Assembly: GCF_030378205.1 (NCBI RefSeq)
Contig: NZ_CP127385.1
Span: 4,752,001-4,816,000, forward strand
DNA length: 64,000 nucleotides
DNA from: Bradyrhizobium sp. NP1
GTDB lineage: Bacteria > Pseudomonadota > Alphaproteobacteria > Rhizobiales > Xanthobacteraceae
Direction of reading: 5' to 3'
The translations under genes were made by a program, and so were the position numbers. The notes beneath the pieces are model-generated. The model was not told the DNA's origin. It worked only from the letters and a program-made list of their open reading frames with translations, and made no database searches. Shown here in pieces: positions 19,161 to 27,916 of this stretch (the stretch's first letter is position 1; each line of letters starts with the position of its first letter).

Positions 19161-19640
19161 CTAAACTCGAGGGAGTGAAGAATCACTCGTTGTGACGGGC
19201 GGATGCAACGCTGCAGCTCTGGTGTCCGGCTCCCCCAAGAGACGGGTCAAAAGTCGCCCGCCTTCCTCCCCGTCGATTGGTCCAAAGCCAGCCATCGCGC
19301 CAGGCGCGTTAAAGTCCCACGAGTTCTCCGATAGGCCGACAAAGTCTCGGATAACAGGATCTAACGACCACGCGCGACGAAGCGCCGCACGCGCCAAGTC
19401 GACAGGCACCCCGGTTTCTAGGAAAGCGCGGATATTGGATTCGGCACCAACCGATTCGATTGCAGGCAGACTCGCAGGATCGAATGGCAATACATTTCCG
19501 CTCGGCTCAAGAGGAGCAAGACCGGTTTCAGACGCCGTGCTATTCGAGGTCTCGATCTGCTTCGCTTGCTTGATCTTGTCCGTAGCCGCGTCGTGCTTGC
19601 GACGGGACCATCGCGCAAGAAAATCCGCGTCGTTACTCAT
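19161..19640 (-). CDS. DUF3306 protein
   Basis: A 159-residue soluble protein. Start MSNDADFLARWSRRK is the family's opening. The core is LETGVPVDLARAALRRAWSL followed by DPVIRDFVGLSENSWDFNAP. It overlaps the DUF3305 stop by eight bases with AGGAG five bases before the ATG, so the pair is translationally coupled. DUF3305/DUF3306 pairs accompany formate dehydrogenase genes in many proteobacteria; their biochemical role has not been assigned to my knowledge. Confidence 0.9.
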   Translation of the reverse strand: MSNDADFLARWSRRKHDAATDKIKQAKQIETSNSTASETGLAPLEPSGNVLPFDPASLPAIESVGAESNIRAFLETGVPVDLARAALRRAWSLDPVIRDFVGLSENSWDFNAPGAMAGFGPIDGEEGGRLLTRLLGEPDTRAAALHPPVTTSDSSLPRV

Positions 19641-20151
19641 CCCCGCTCCTATATTGCGGGCCACGCCGTGCCAGCGCTTCCGGATCCGCACGATTGCGCT
19701 TGCGCTTCTCGAAGGTCCGCTCGACGTGGTGTTCGGCGATAAACGAGGCAATGGTATCTCGGATCGAGACGGGCATGGGCACGGCTTCCACGATACCTTG
19801 GCCTGGCTCAGTCAAAGCCTCGCCTTCCGCTGGGTCTGCCGTGACGGCGGCAATTTGATACGGCGGGTCGCCTGCGGTTGAGAGCAAAGCAACCCATACT
19901 GAAGGCGCGGCCGAGACGAGATTATCGCGGTAATTTTCAGTTTCTGTGCGGTACAGCTCGATCTCAGCCGCACCAACGTAGAATGTCACGGTCTCTTCTT
20001 CGCTCGCCAGCTGCGTCCACGGATCCACGTCCGGGATCCCGCCAAGCACGGCGGTCGGGCGCCAGATAAATTCACACCACGGCGAATTTGCCGTGGACCG
20101 TTCGACAACGACGCCGATGGGAATCCGTAGGAGCGGCGCCATCATGTTCAC
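19633..20151 (-). CDS. DUF3305 protein
   Basis: A 172-residue protein. The family's first block is IPIGVVVERSTANSPWCEFI followed by WRPTAVLGGIPD. FYVGAAEIELYRTETENY and SVWVALLSTAGDPPYQIAAV come later, with a charged C-terminus (FEKRKRNRAD). The GTG at 20151 has GGAGG seven bases upstream and gives the family-like N-terminus; the open frame extends to 20298 without support. First gene of a two-gene unit with DUF3306. Confidence 0.88.
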   Translation of the reverse strand: MNMMAPLLRIPIGVVVERSTANSPWCEFIWRPTAVLGGIPDVDPWTQLASEEETVTFYVGAAEIELYRTETENYRDNLVSAAPSVWVALLSTAGDPPYQIAAVTADPAEGEALTEPGQGIVEAVPMPVSIRDTIASFIAEHHVERTFEKRKRNRADPEALARRGPQYRSGDE

Positions 20152-20541
20152 ACGGCTGCCTCCAGATTTTGGATCGAGCGTTTGATAAACATATTTTGCA
20201 ATTTCATGCGTAGCACTTTCAAAGCGTGACCACCGGGATAGGAAAGACCGTTTCACTGCTGCGTTCTCGACTACTACGCTCGCCGCCTTGAATGTCAATC
20301 AGTGGAGTCGCGCTGGGCTCTTCCCTGAGAGCGAAGGGGCGGGCCACCGGAGGCATTTCGTAACACAGAGTTCGGACGACGGTCTCAGTCCACCATTGCT
20401 TTCGCAATCGCAAGGAACCATCCTCTCGCCAGAGACGGGTCCTCGGCGCCGCTCATAGCCATTCAAATTGTCATACCGAAAACAACCCAATCCGGCACGG
20501 CGCGTTCATCAGCGCACCAAGTGAGCCGGCTGATCACGCAC
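20152..20541. other. Spacer, nothing recognised
   Basis: 390 bases upstream of the DUF3305/3306 pair. No gene, RNA or clear motif copy. Overlapping frames around 20219-20490 have no ribosome site. Confidence 0.45.
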
Positions 20542-20880
20542 TCATGCCCGTCCCAGCTTTTTCATTTCCTCAATGGCGAGAACCGAATGGGCGTAGGCCG
20601 CTCCAGCTCGCATTTCCGCGGCGACCCAGATTGCCTCCATCAGCTCTTGTTCCGAGGCGCCGTGCCGTAGTGCGGCCTTCGTGTGCCCCTTAATGCAATA
20701 TGGACATTGGGTGACATGGGCCACTGCGACCGCGATGATTTGCTTAACCTTGGCAGGCAGCGCGCCGTCCGCGAAAACTGTCTGGCTGAAGTTTTGAAAA
20801 GCCGCCTCGGCGTCGGGTGATAGGTCCTTGCGCTTCTGTGCAAGCTCTCGCGTGCTCGACTGAGATACGATGTCGGGCAT
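20542..20880 (-). CDS. Carboxymuconolactone decarboxylase / AhpD-like protein
   Basis: A 112-residue CMD-family helical protein with the peroxidatic motif CPYCIKGH (Cys-x2-Cys-x3-His), as in AhpD-type alkylhydroperoxidases. MPDIVSQSSTRELAQKRKDL is the start, with GGAG seven bases before the ATG. Expected role: thiol-dependent peroxide reduction in the cytoplasm. It belongs to the minus-strand series around the formate dehydrogenase accessory genes. Confidence 0.9.
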   Translation of the reverse strand: MPDIVSQSSTRELAQKRKDLSPDAEAAFQNFSQTVFADGALPAKVKQIIAVAVAHVTQCPYCIKGHTKAALRHGASEQELMEAIWVAAEMRAGAAYAHSVLAIEEMKKLGRA

Positions 20881-21008
20881 GTGTGTCTCCTGTTCTGGAG
20901 CTGCGCCGAGACCGACACTCCGGCCCCACCGCTTTGCGCTCTTGTTTATCGGCATATGGGGCGAGACAACCAATATACCAAGGCGGTGGGAGAACCGCAT
21001 CCGAACTG

Positions 21009-21395
21009 TTAACGGACGCCCGGCTTGTCACGATCGAGACCCTTGGCGGCAAGATCATCCAGATACGACTGGAACAGCCGCCCGGCATCGCGCCCGACCT
21101 CATGTAAGAATGCCCAAGAAAATATGCCGGTCGTGTGCATGTCATCGAAACCGAGGCGTACCGCATAGTTGCCAACAGGATCAACTGAAAGGATCTCAAC
21201 ATTTCGCTTGCCACCGATCGTCTTGCGCTCGGATTCGGAATGACCTTGGACTTCGGCAGAGGGACTTGTCACGCGGAGCAATTCTGCGGAAAGGTCGAAG
21301 GATGCTCCATCGTCGAACACAACATTCAGCGTACGACGATCCTTCGCAAGGCGGATTTCGACGGGCCAAGGTGGGTCAGCGTTCGTCTGGCTCAT
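21009..21395 (-). CDS. DUF971 protein
   Basis: A 128-residue protein with the DUF971 pattern. Its blocks are WPVEIRLAKDRRTLNVVFDD, LLRVTSPSAEVQGH and VGNYAVRLGFDDMHTTGIFS, then WAFLHEVGRD. DUF971 domains occur next to or fused with Mrp/NBP35 iron-sulfur carriers; here an Mrp protein is encoded 4 kb away. GGAGG seven bases before 21395 fixes the start. Confidence 0.92.
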   Translation of the reverse strand: MSQTNADPPWPVEIRLAKDRRTLNVVFDDGASFDLSAELLRVTSPSAEVQGHSESERKTIGGKRNVEILSVDPVGNYAVRLGFDDMHTTGIFSWAFLHEVGRDAGRLFQSYLDDLAAKGLDRDKPGVR

Positions 21396-21542
21396 TTCGC
21401 GCCTCCAGTCAGGACGGGCGAGGTTTCGCAATCAAAAGGGTCACCAATGCGATGGAAGCAGGCAAGTATGACAATTAGCCTCTCTTGCGTTGCATCCTGC
21501 TTACACTACCTTGTTGAAGTATCATCCTCTGGAGGTGGCGTC

Positions 21543-21698
21543 ATGAAGGCTTTTATTGTGGCAGTGATTTGCGCGGCAGCGATCGGAGTTGGCGCGTTCT
21601 ATGTCCTCCATGCCCAACAGGAGACGGTCGACGTCGCATTTTCGACAAGCGGCGCGCGCGTCGGCGACCCAGGACACAATCTCGTCGGGATAAACTAG
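21543..21698 (+). CDS. Small exported or membrane-anchored protein
   Basis: A 51-residue protein: MKAFIVAVICAAAIGVGAFY is a membrane or signal segment, followed by a short tail (VDVAFSTSGARVGDPG). GGAGG sits seven bases before the ATG. Similar one-helix proteins with a VDVAF-TSGARV tail occur in Bradyrhizobium; no function is known. It is encoded alone, opposite in direction to its neighbours. Confidence 0.68.
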   Translation: MKAFIVAVICAAAIGVGAFYVLHAQQETVDVAFSTSGARVGDPGHNLVGIN

Positions 21699-21853
21699 AA
21701 GAAGCATCATTCGAGACAAGGTATGGCGCCGACGCTCGATCGGCCGGGCGATTTAGATTGCTCGCTTGGAATATTCACCGCGGGGCCCTCTTGAGCGCGT
21801 TTCGTAGTGAAAACATTGAGATGCGTCAGACCAATCGCCATCGACGGTGCTTC

Positions 21854-22417
21854 TCACGTGCGGTCGGCATTAATCAACCCAACAAGGTCGACTTGGTCTA
21901 CAGACACGTCTTCGTCTTCGATCTCAAGGAAGGTGAATACACGCGTATGCGCGTGCAGCCGATCGGCTCCCGGCGCCGATTCCCGTGGCTTTAATGTGCG
22001 GAACCGCTCGCGCATCTCGCCATTCTCGATGCAGCGTTGCACGGCGAGCAGCGTCTGCGGCGAATGATCGCAGAGCGAAGCCGCAAAGGCGACCTCTTCT
22101 TCCGCTGCAACGCGAGCAGCCTGAGGATCGGGCGCGCCGAATTGCGACAGCAAGCGCGCAGCGAGACGCTCAACAGCACCTTGCATGTCCGCTTCGGTCG
22201 CCTCGGTTACGATGGCCAGCGTCGACCAGCCGAGACTTTCGATACCAAGGAAGCCCGAGCGCAGGGCTACTCGCTGTTTCTGGCCGAGTGCGGTTGGATC
22301 GTTGCAATCCCCGAACACGAAAGCTCCCGAGACGGCCCATTCGCCTGACTCAGCAGCGCGTTCAAACACAAACGTGTCTGACGGGTCTAGCCTGATGGTC
22401 CGCGGAAGCTTTAGCAT
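21854..22417 (-). CDS. DUF6505 protein
   Basis: A 187-residue soluble protein starting MLKLPRTIRLDPSDTFVFER. AVSGAFVFGDCNDPTALGQK and FLGIESLGWSTLAIVTEATE are the family-like blocks. It begins eight bases after the lipoate-ligase-like gene ends, so the two are almost certainly cotranscribed. DUF6505 is found beside formate dehydrogenase accessory genes; no activity is known. The acidic C-terminus (IEDEDVSVDQVD) is notable. Confidence 0.86.
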   Translation of the reverse strand: MLKLPRTIRLDPSDTFVFERAAESGEWAVSGAFVFGDCNDPTALGQKQRVALRSGFLGIESLGWSTLAIVTEATEADMQGAVERLAARLLSQFGAPDPQAARVAAEEEVAFAASLCDHSPQTLLAVQRCIENGEMRERFRTLKPRESAPGADRLHAHTRVFTFLEIEDEDVSVDQVDLVGLINADRT

Positions 22418-22424
22418 CTTCGCG

Positions 22425-23180
22425 TCAAGCGAGCTTGGGGCCACGAAGGCCCGGATCATACCACGCCGCGCGAGAGAGGCCATCGAGAAGGCTAGTCCTA
22501 TCCGCCGCGCCCACTTCGAACGGTGCGCTAATGAGAAGGTCGCCGTTGCGATCGATCCTGCGCCGCTCGCCGGCTTTGCTCTTGGGTAGCCGCGTCAGAT
22601 AGTTGCAGGCGACAGGATCGAACCCAGATTCGTTCCATTGGTCGAAGCCAATCATCAAATGCCGCGCGAAACTTCCTACGATTGCATCAGTTTGAACAAT
22701 TTCGAAGCCTTCTCCCATCAGCGATACGGTGCGCGGCATCGCGCCAGGCTCGATACTGACTAAATCAACTGCGCGTAGCATGACGCCCAGCACCAGCCAG
22801 GCTGGCGCGTCGGTCTCGGCGCAGTCTTCGGGCCAGCCGAGACGCACCCCGCCCAGCAGTCCGCCATCGAATAAGATTGAATCGGGCCACGCAAAATTGA
22901 CTTCCCGCTCGGGTGGACAATGCGCCGCGATGGCATCGGCGGTCGCATTCATTCCGACGAATAGCGCACGCCGCGCTGATACCAGTGGCTCGGCCGGTTC
23001 CAGCACGACGGCAAGCTCGACGAGGTCGTAGCGCCCGACCGAGACCAGCGTTCCGGCGCCAGCTTGCATTGCAATTGCGAGGCCATGAGCAAACGCGTCG
23101 CCGCTCTCGCGCAACAAGACCGGAGTATAACCAGGCGGTAGGTCGAGCGCCCGCTCGGCCTCATTGACTCGCGACATCAT
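22425..23180 (-). CDS. Biotin/lipoate protein ligase-like protein (probably non-canonical)
   Basis: A 251-residue member of the BPL/LplA/LipB fold with a DUF4444-type C-terminus. NFAWPDSILFDGGLLGGVRL (residues 95-115) aligns with the KWPND-x-DGRKLGG signature of biotin ligases. The catalytic Lys position is Ala97, and the usual nucleotide loop GRGRRGR is not visible. Normal ligase chemistry is doubtful; a binding or scaffolding role is possible. AGGAGG nine bases before 23180 sets the start. It is coupled to DUF6505 and divergent from the polyferredoxin. Confidence 0.82.
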   Translation of the reverse strand: MMSRVNEAERALDLPPGYTPVLLRESGDAFAHGLAIAMQAGAGTLVSVGRYDLVELAVVLEPAEPLVSARRALFVGMNATADAIAAHCPPEREVNFAWPDSILFDGGLLGGVRLGWPEDCAETDAPAWLVLGVMLRAVDLVSIEPGAMPRTVSLMGEGFEIVQTDAIVGSFARHLMIGFDQWNESGFDPVACNYLTRLPKSKAGERRRIDRNGDLLISAPFEVGAADRTSLLDGLSRAAWYDPGLRGPKLA

Positions 23181-23374
23181 GCGAACCATCCTCCTCGGTA
23201 CCTATTGATCCAAAGTCGCAAATGCTCGCGGCTCCATTGCAAAATGTCCTGTGTGCGTTATCTGGGCAGGTATGATACCGAGGTCAAGCAGACGACGTCT
23301 CGAAATTCCGGTCGCATCGAAGCATGGAGGTCTAGCCATGCCGATTGTAAGGACCGACGCCGCGGGAGGAAACG

Positions 23375-25408
23375 ATGGGTGATACCGCACCTCATCTGAT
23401 GATCTGCACCTGCGAGAAAACCATGCCGCTGGACGCGCCGGCGATTGGCCGCGTCTGTACAGGGCAGATCACCCAAGCAGACCAGCTCTGCGGGCTCGAA
23501 ATCGACCGGTTCAAGGCGGCACTCGCCGAAGGCATACCTGTTACCGTCGCCTGTACCCAGGAAGCACCCTTGTTCCGGGAGCTTGCGGAAGATCTCGTCA
23601 CCTCCTCAGCGCTCACCTTCGTCAACATTCGAGAGGCCGCGGGATGGTCGAAGAACGCGGCTGCGGCTGGTCCGAAAACCGCGGCGTTGATCGCAGCGGC
23701 GGCCGAGGATTCGCCGCCCGTCGCAATGGTGACGCTCGAAAGCAACGGCGTCGCCTTGATCTATGGCCGCGGCGATGCGGCGATCGAAGTCGGTCGCCGA
23801 CTTACCGATCGTCTCGACGTCACGGTGCTTCTGACCGAGCCCGGCGATGTGACCCCTCGCTACTCAAACGAATTTCCAATCCGGAAGGGCAGCGTACGCA
23901 ATGGGCGTGGGCATCTCGGCCAGTTTGAACTGACGATCGACGACTATGCATTCCCCGCGCCTTCGTCGCGCCGCCGGCTGGAGTTCGGAGTTCCGCACAA
24001 TGGCGCGGTCTCGACCTGCGACCTCGTACTGGATCTCAGCGGCGGCTCGCCAATGTTTCCCGCCCACGAATTGCGGCCCGGCTATCTGCGAGCCGATCCC
24101 CGTGACCGCGCCGCAGTCGAAAAACTGATCTTGGACGCCGGCCATCTGGTCGGCACGTTCGACAAGCCGCGCTTTATCGAGTTGGACGAATCGCTCTGTG
24201 CCCATTCGCGCTCCGGAATCACGGGCTGTACGCGTTGTCTTGACCTCTGTCCGACTGGCGCGATCACGCCAAACGGCAACGCGGTGACAATCGACCCCGC
24301 CGTCTGCGCAGGCTGTGGCGCTTGCGCCGCGGCCTGCCCGACCGGAGCGGCATCCTATGCGCTGCCGGCCGCAGATGTACTGATGCGACGGTTGCGCACG
24401 CTTGTGCAGGCCTACCGCAAGGCTGGCGGCATCAATGCCGTCGTGCTTCTTCATGATGGCGACCATGGCGCGCCGCTCATCGACGCGCTGGCGCGGTTTG
24501 GTGACGGCCTGCCGGCAAACGTGCTCCCGGTCCAGGTCAACGAAGTCACGCAGATCGGGCCTGAGGCGGTTGCCGCGCTGTTCGCTTACGGCGCAGCCGG
24601 CGTCACGTTGCTGACCCGTGCAAAACCCCGTCACGACCCTCTTAGCCTGCTGCGCGTTGTTGAGACGTCGGAAACCATCGTCGCGGCGCTCGGCTTCGGT
24701 GATGGGTTGGTGCGCATCATCCAGACCGATGACCCCGATCAATTCCGTGCAATGTTGGACGCAGCGCCGGTTGGCGTTGCAACCCAAAAGCCCGCCACCT
24801 TCGTTCCGCGTGGTGCCAAGCGCGGCCTACTTGAGACGACTTTTCGCGAACTCCATCTCGCGGCGCCTGTGCCCGTCGATATCGTCGCACTTGCGCCCGG
24901 CGCGCCGTTCGGCGGTGTGTCGCTGAATGTCGAGAGCTGCACGCTCTGTCACTCCTGTGTGACCGCTTGCCCCTCCGGTGCGCTGTCGGACAATCCGGAC
25001 CGCGCAATGCTGCGCTTCACCGAGAGCATCTGTGTCCAATGCGGGCTATGCGAAGCGACATGTCCCGAGGACGCCATTACACTGCAACCGCGGCTCGATT
25101 TCCAGGCATGGAACGCGCCGAAGCGGGTGTTGAAGGAAGAGGATCCGTTCCATTGCATCGGATGTGGCAAGCCGTTCGGCACGAAAAGCGCAATCGAACG
25201 TGTGGTCGCCAAGCTTGAGGAAAAGCACTGGATGTTTACCGGTGCTAATGCACGGCGCATCGACGTCGTGAAGATGTGCGAGGACTGCCGCGTAGAGGCC
25301 GTCGTCAACGAAAGTTTCGACCCGCATGCGGTACCGCGCCCACCGACCGTGACCACCGAGGATTACTTGCGCGCTCGCGAAGCGGGCAAGGCCAATCCAA
25401 TCAAGTAG
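23375..25408 (+). CDS. Multi-cluster ferredoxin-type protein of the formate dehydrogenase locus
   Basis: A 677-residue cytoplasmic iron-sulfur protein. An N-terminal Cys group (ICTCEKTMPL) opens it. Four cubane motifs follow: CTRCLDLCPTGAI, CAGCGACAAACPTGAA, CTLCHSCVTACPSGAL and CVQCGLCEATCPEDAI. A C-terminal CIGCGKPFG/CEDCR pair could hold zinc or a fifth centre. Between the clusters lie Rossmann-like sections (VLLHDGDHGAPLIDALARFG). GGGAGG precedes the ATG. It pairs with Mrp 46 bases downstream. It could be an electron-transfer hub or an Fe-S assembly scaffold for formate dehydrogenase. Confidence 0.86.
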   Translation: MGDTAPHLMICTCEKTMPLDAPAIGRVCTGQITQADQLCGLEIDRFKAALAEGIPVTVACTQEAPLFRELAEDLVTSSALTFVNIREAAGWSKNAAAAGPKTAALIAAAAEDSPPVAMVTLESNGVALIYGRGDAAIEVGRRLTDRLDVTVLLTEPGDVTPRYSNEFPIRKGSVRNGRGHLGQFELTIDDYAFPAPSSRRRLEFGVPHNGAVSTCDLVLDLSGGSPMFPAHELRPGYLRADPRDRAAVEKLILDAGHLVGTFDKPRFIELDESLCAHSRSGITGCTRCLDLCPTGAITPNGNAVTIDPAVCAGCGACAAACPTGAASYALPAADVLMRRLRTLVQAYRKAGGINAVVLLHDGDHGAPLIDALARFGDGLPANVLPVQVNEVTQIGPEAVAALFAYGAAGVTLLTRAKPRHDPLSLLRVVETSETIVAALGFGDGLVRIIQTDDPDQFRAMLDAAPVGVATQKPATFVPRGAKRGLLETTFRELHLAAPVPVDIVALAPGAPFGGVSLNVESCTLCHSCVTACPSGALSDNPDRAMLRFTESICVQCGLCEATCPEDAITLQPRLDFQAWNAPKRVLKEEDPFHCIGCGKPFGTKSAIERVVAKLEEKHWMFTGANARRIDVVKMCEDCRVEAVVNESFDPHAVPRPPTVTTEDYLRAREAGKANPIK

Positions 25409-25454
25409 TCACGAACGCCGTCAACCGCGCTGCAGCAAGAGTCAGGAGATTCGT

Positions 25455-26306
25455 GTGCCCGTTACCGAGACTGAAGCAAGGGCGCGCGCGACGTCGAAGC
25501 AAATCGGCATTTCGGGTATCAAGCATATCGTCGCGGTCGCCTCCGGCAAGGGTGGTGTCGGAAAGTCCACGACGTCGTGCAATCTTGTGCTTGGATTCGC
25601 CGCGCTCGGGCTGAAGGTCGGCATCCTCGATGCGGATATCTACGGTCCCTCGCAGCCAAGACTGTTCGGGCTGCGCGGCAAGCCACGGCTGGTCGGCCCG
25701 CGCACGCTGGAGCCGATGGAGCGCTTCGGCGTGAAAGTCATGTCGATCGGCTTTTTGGTCGAGGAAGACCTCGCAATGATCTGGCGCGGGCCGATGGTGA
25801 TATCAGCCATCACCCAGATGCTGCGCGAAGTCGCATGGGGCGATCTCGACGTGCTCGTCGTCGATCTGCCGCCGGGCACCGGCGATGCGTCACTCACCAT
25901 GGCACAACAGACGCCGCTTGCGGGCGCGGTAATAGTCTCGACGCCGCAGGACATTGCGTTGATCGACACGAGGCGTGGCATCGCCATGTTCCGGAAAGTC
26001 AATGTGCCATTGCTCGGCGTGATCGAGAATATGTCGAGCTTTTGCTGCCCCGATTGCGGGCACGTATCGCCGATCTTCGGCCACGGCGGCGCGCGGAGCG
26101 AGGCCGAAAAGATCGGTGCGCCGTTCCTCGGCGAGATACCCCTGGACATTCAGATTCGCATGACGTCGGATGACGGGCGTCCGATCGTTGCGACCGAACC
26201 CGAGAGCGTCCATGCCAAAGTCTACATCGGAATCGCCCGGCAGGCCTGGTTGGCGCTGTCAGCGGGACGAGCCAACAAGTCCACGCCACGTATCGTCATC
26301 GAATGA
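25455..26306 (+). CDS. mrp: Mrp/NBP35-family iron-sulfur carrier ATPase
   Basis: A 283-residue ApbC/Mrp-type P-loop ATPase. Deviant Walker A SGKGGVGKSTTSCNL at about residues 30-44, the switch VVDLPPGTGDASL, and the Fe-S-binding CCPDC near 196-200. It binds a transient [4Fe-4S] cluster and hands it to apo-proteins. The start is GTG with AGGAG four bases upstream. Its place behind a polyferredoxin in an fdh locus suggests dedicated cluster delivery to formate dehydrogenase. Confidence 0.93.
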   Translation: MPVTETEARARATSKQIGISGIKHIVAVASGKGGVGKSTTSCNLVLGFAALGLKVGILDADIYGPSQPRLFGLRGKPRLVGPRTLEPMERFGVKVMSIGFLVEEDLAMIWRGPMVISAITQMLREVAWGDLDVLVVDLPPGTGDASLTMAQQTPLAGAVIVSTPQDIALIDTRRGIAMFRKVNVPLLGVIENMSSFCCPDCGHVSPIFGHGGARSEAEKIGAPFLGEIPLDIQIRMTSDDGRPIVATEPESVHAKVYIGIARQAWLALSAGRANKSTPRIVIE

Positions 26307-26657
26307 ATTTGCGGGAATTCCACGACTGGTCTGACCCGAGTGAGGTCGGCGGCGCTTTGAAAATGAATATCCGACGACCATGCTTCTGCTCGTACGTCGA
26401 ATTCAAATAGCATCGAGGCAAGGTGGCGCAGGCGGTGTGAAGGCCCCGAACATCCCGATCGCCAGCGAGCCAAGCTTTCGACGTCGCCGTGTACACCATC
26501 CAAGAAAACAATCTGCGCCGTACCCTGCATCTTGCGGAGAATGCCGACCGGAAGCGAAGTCGTTGTCGGGTTTCTCTTGCGGCAGATCCGACCCTGCGTC
26601 GCATTCCGGTCGATCATGACGGGACGTGCTTTGTCAGGACGCCGACTGGCAGTTACG
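26307..26657. other. Convergent spacer, nothing recognised
   Basis: 351 bases between mrp and the DUF6352 gene, which converge. Short frames on both strands lack support, and no hairpin with a T-run was found. Confidence 0.45.
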
Positions 26658-27665
26658 TCAACTTATCGGTTTCGGATGTCGGATCGGCAAGCCGATCAAC
26701 AGATTCTGCGGCTTCATATGAAGCATTTTGTCAGGTGTCATCGCCAGGATCAAGTAGACAGGCTCCGATCCGATCTTTTCGACAACCACCGTGGGATCGC
26801 TAAATTTCAACTGGTAGAGACCGACGATACTGGCCTCACTTCTCGGGTCAAGGGAGCCGGCATTCCATAAAGTATCGCCAATTTTCGTACCGACTGCATC
26901 TAGACCCAAATACCAGTCAAACTTGACGTCGCGCATTTCGGTCAGCGGCTGAATCTCGACGTCGACCGCAAGCATATGTTTGATCCAGCGCGTCATTACT
27001 TCACCCAGCTTTGCCAATCCGGGTTGTCCCGCGGTAAGGTCGAGAGCCATGTCAAACGCATCGCTACGCTCCCAGTAGGTATGCGCAGTATCCTCAACCA
27101 TGACATCGATCTCCGCTTCCGTCGGGGAATCGAGCATGGCTACCAAGGGCGACTTCCGTGCGCTATCGGCGCCGGCGATGGTCTCGTCGTCGGCAGCGAT
27201 CAACGAACCTCCATGCACGGTCAGCCGTTGCGGACGGAACAGCAGTTCAGCGGCTCGAAGCACAAATGGATCATCGCAACCGTCGAGCGCGTTGCGCAGG
27301 ATCAAATGAACCAGCTGGTTTAGAAACAAAGGTGGCGTCTTGCCGACGTCGCGACGGATAAGGTCCAGATAAGCACCCTCCAGCGTTCTCTGCTGCAGAA
27401 GACGATCGCGAAAGGCTATTATGAGACCCCAGTTCTCCCGCGCGTCGGCGTCGAACAGCGCCGCAATTTCTCCGTCCCTGACGCGACGGCGTGGATCTGC
27501 GAGCAGTGAAGCATGTAGCACATGTTCGGCCGGACATGCCTCGGCCGGCGGAATCAGTTCCGTTCGGGCCAGATAGACCTTCAGAAACTCATCGGTCACA
27601 AGCAAGCCGCCACCGGCGTCTCTGTCCGTCAAGTGGTGACCGCAGGAAAGCCAAAAATCTCTCAT
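26658..27665 (-). CDS. DUF6352 protein
   Basis: A 335-residue soluble protein starting MRDFWLSCGHHLTDRDAGGG. Recognised as DUF6352 from this opening and the blocks YLDLIRRDVGKTPPLFLNQL and RAAELLFRPQRLTVHGG. The His pair and Cys at the N-terminus could bind metal. GGGAG five bases before the ATG. The family travels with formate dehydrogenase accessory genes (DUF6505, polyferredoxin, Mrp). No activity known. Confidence 0.86.
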   Translation of the reverse strand: MRDFWLSCGHHLTDRDAGGGLLVTDEFLKVYLARTELIPPAEACPAEHVLHASLLADPRRRVRDGEIAALFDADARENWGLIIAFRDRLLQQRTLEGAYLDLIRRDVGKTPPLFLNQLVHLILRNALDGCDDPFVLRAAELLFRPQRLTVHGGSLIAADDETIAGADSARKSPLVAMLDSPTEAEIDVMVEDTAHTYWERSDAFDMALDLTAGQPGLAKLGEVMTRWIKHMLAVDVEIQPLTEMRDVKFDWYLGLDAVGTKIGDTLWNAGSLDPRSEASIVGLYQLKFSDPTVVVEKIGSEPVYLILAMTPDKMLHMKPQNLLIGLPIRHPKPIS

Positions 27666-27916
27666 TCACTCTCCCGCTACGAACGCTGCAAGGCATTATC
27701 TCGACAAGTGCGCCTTTGCCATTAGCATCTAGACTCGCGAGGGCAACGATCTTGGCTTGCTGCAGTGCACTGCGAACCCGTCATGGACCGCACCTAGTTC
27801 GCGGCGCCCTCGATCGCAATAACGTCGCAAGATATCGGAATGCGACAGCTAGCGGAACGGCCATACATTCCGGATAGGTGGCGCGTCAATACTGCCGATC
27901 TGGCGGCCTGACCGTC

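Noticed and set aside
18931..19164. Cys-rich plus-strand frame upstream of the fdh operon
   Set aside because: No ribosome site; the cysteine spacing (CRGC, CAENAC) fits no family I know, and it overlaps motif site F.
20940..20985. Possible tenth motif copy upstream of the AhpD-like gene (TATATTGGTTGTCTC on the minus strand)
   Set aside because: Only the TTGTC end and A/T centre agree; the CAA and TTCG positions do not. Too weak to list.
23865..23880. A CAAACGAATTT match resembling the shared motif
   Set aside because: It lies inside the polyferredoxin coding sequence (SNEFPI) and lacks the CAA/TTG partner half and the AAGYG flank.
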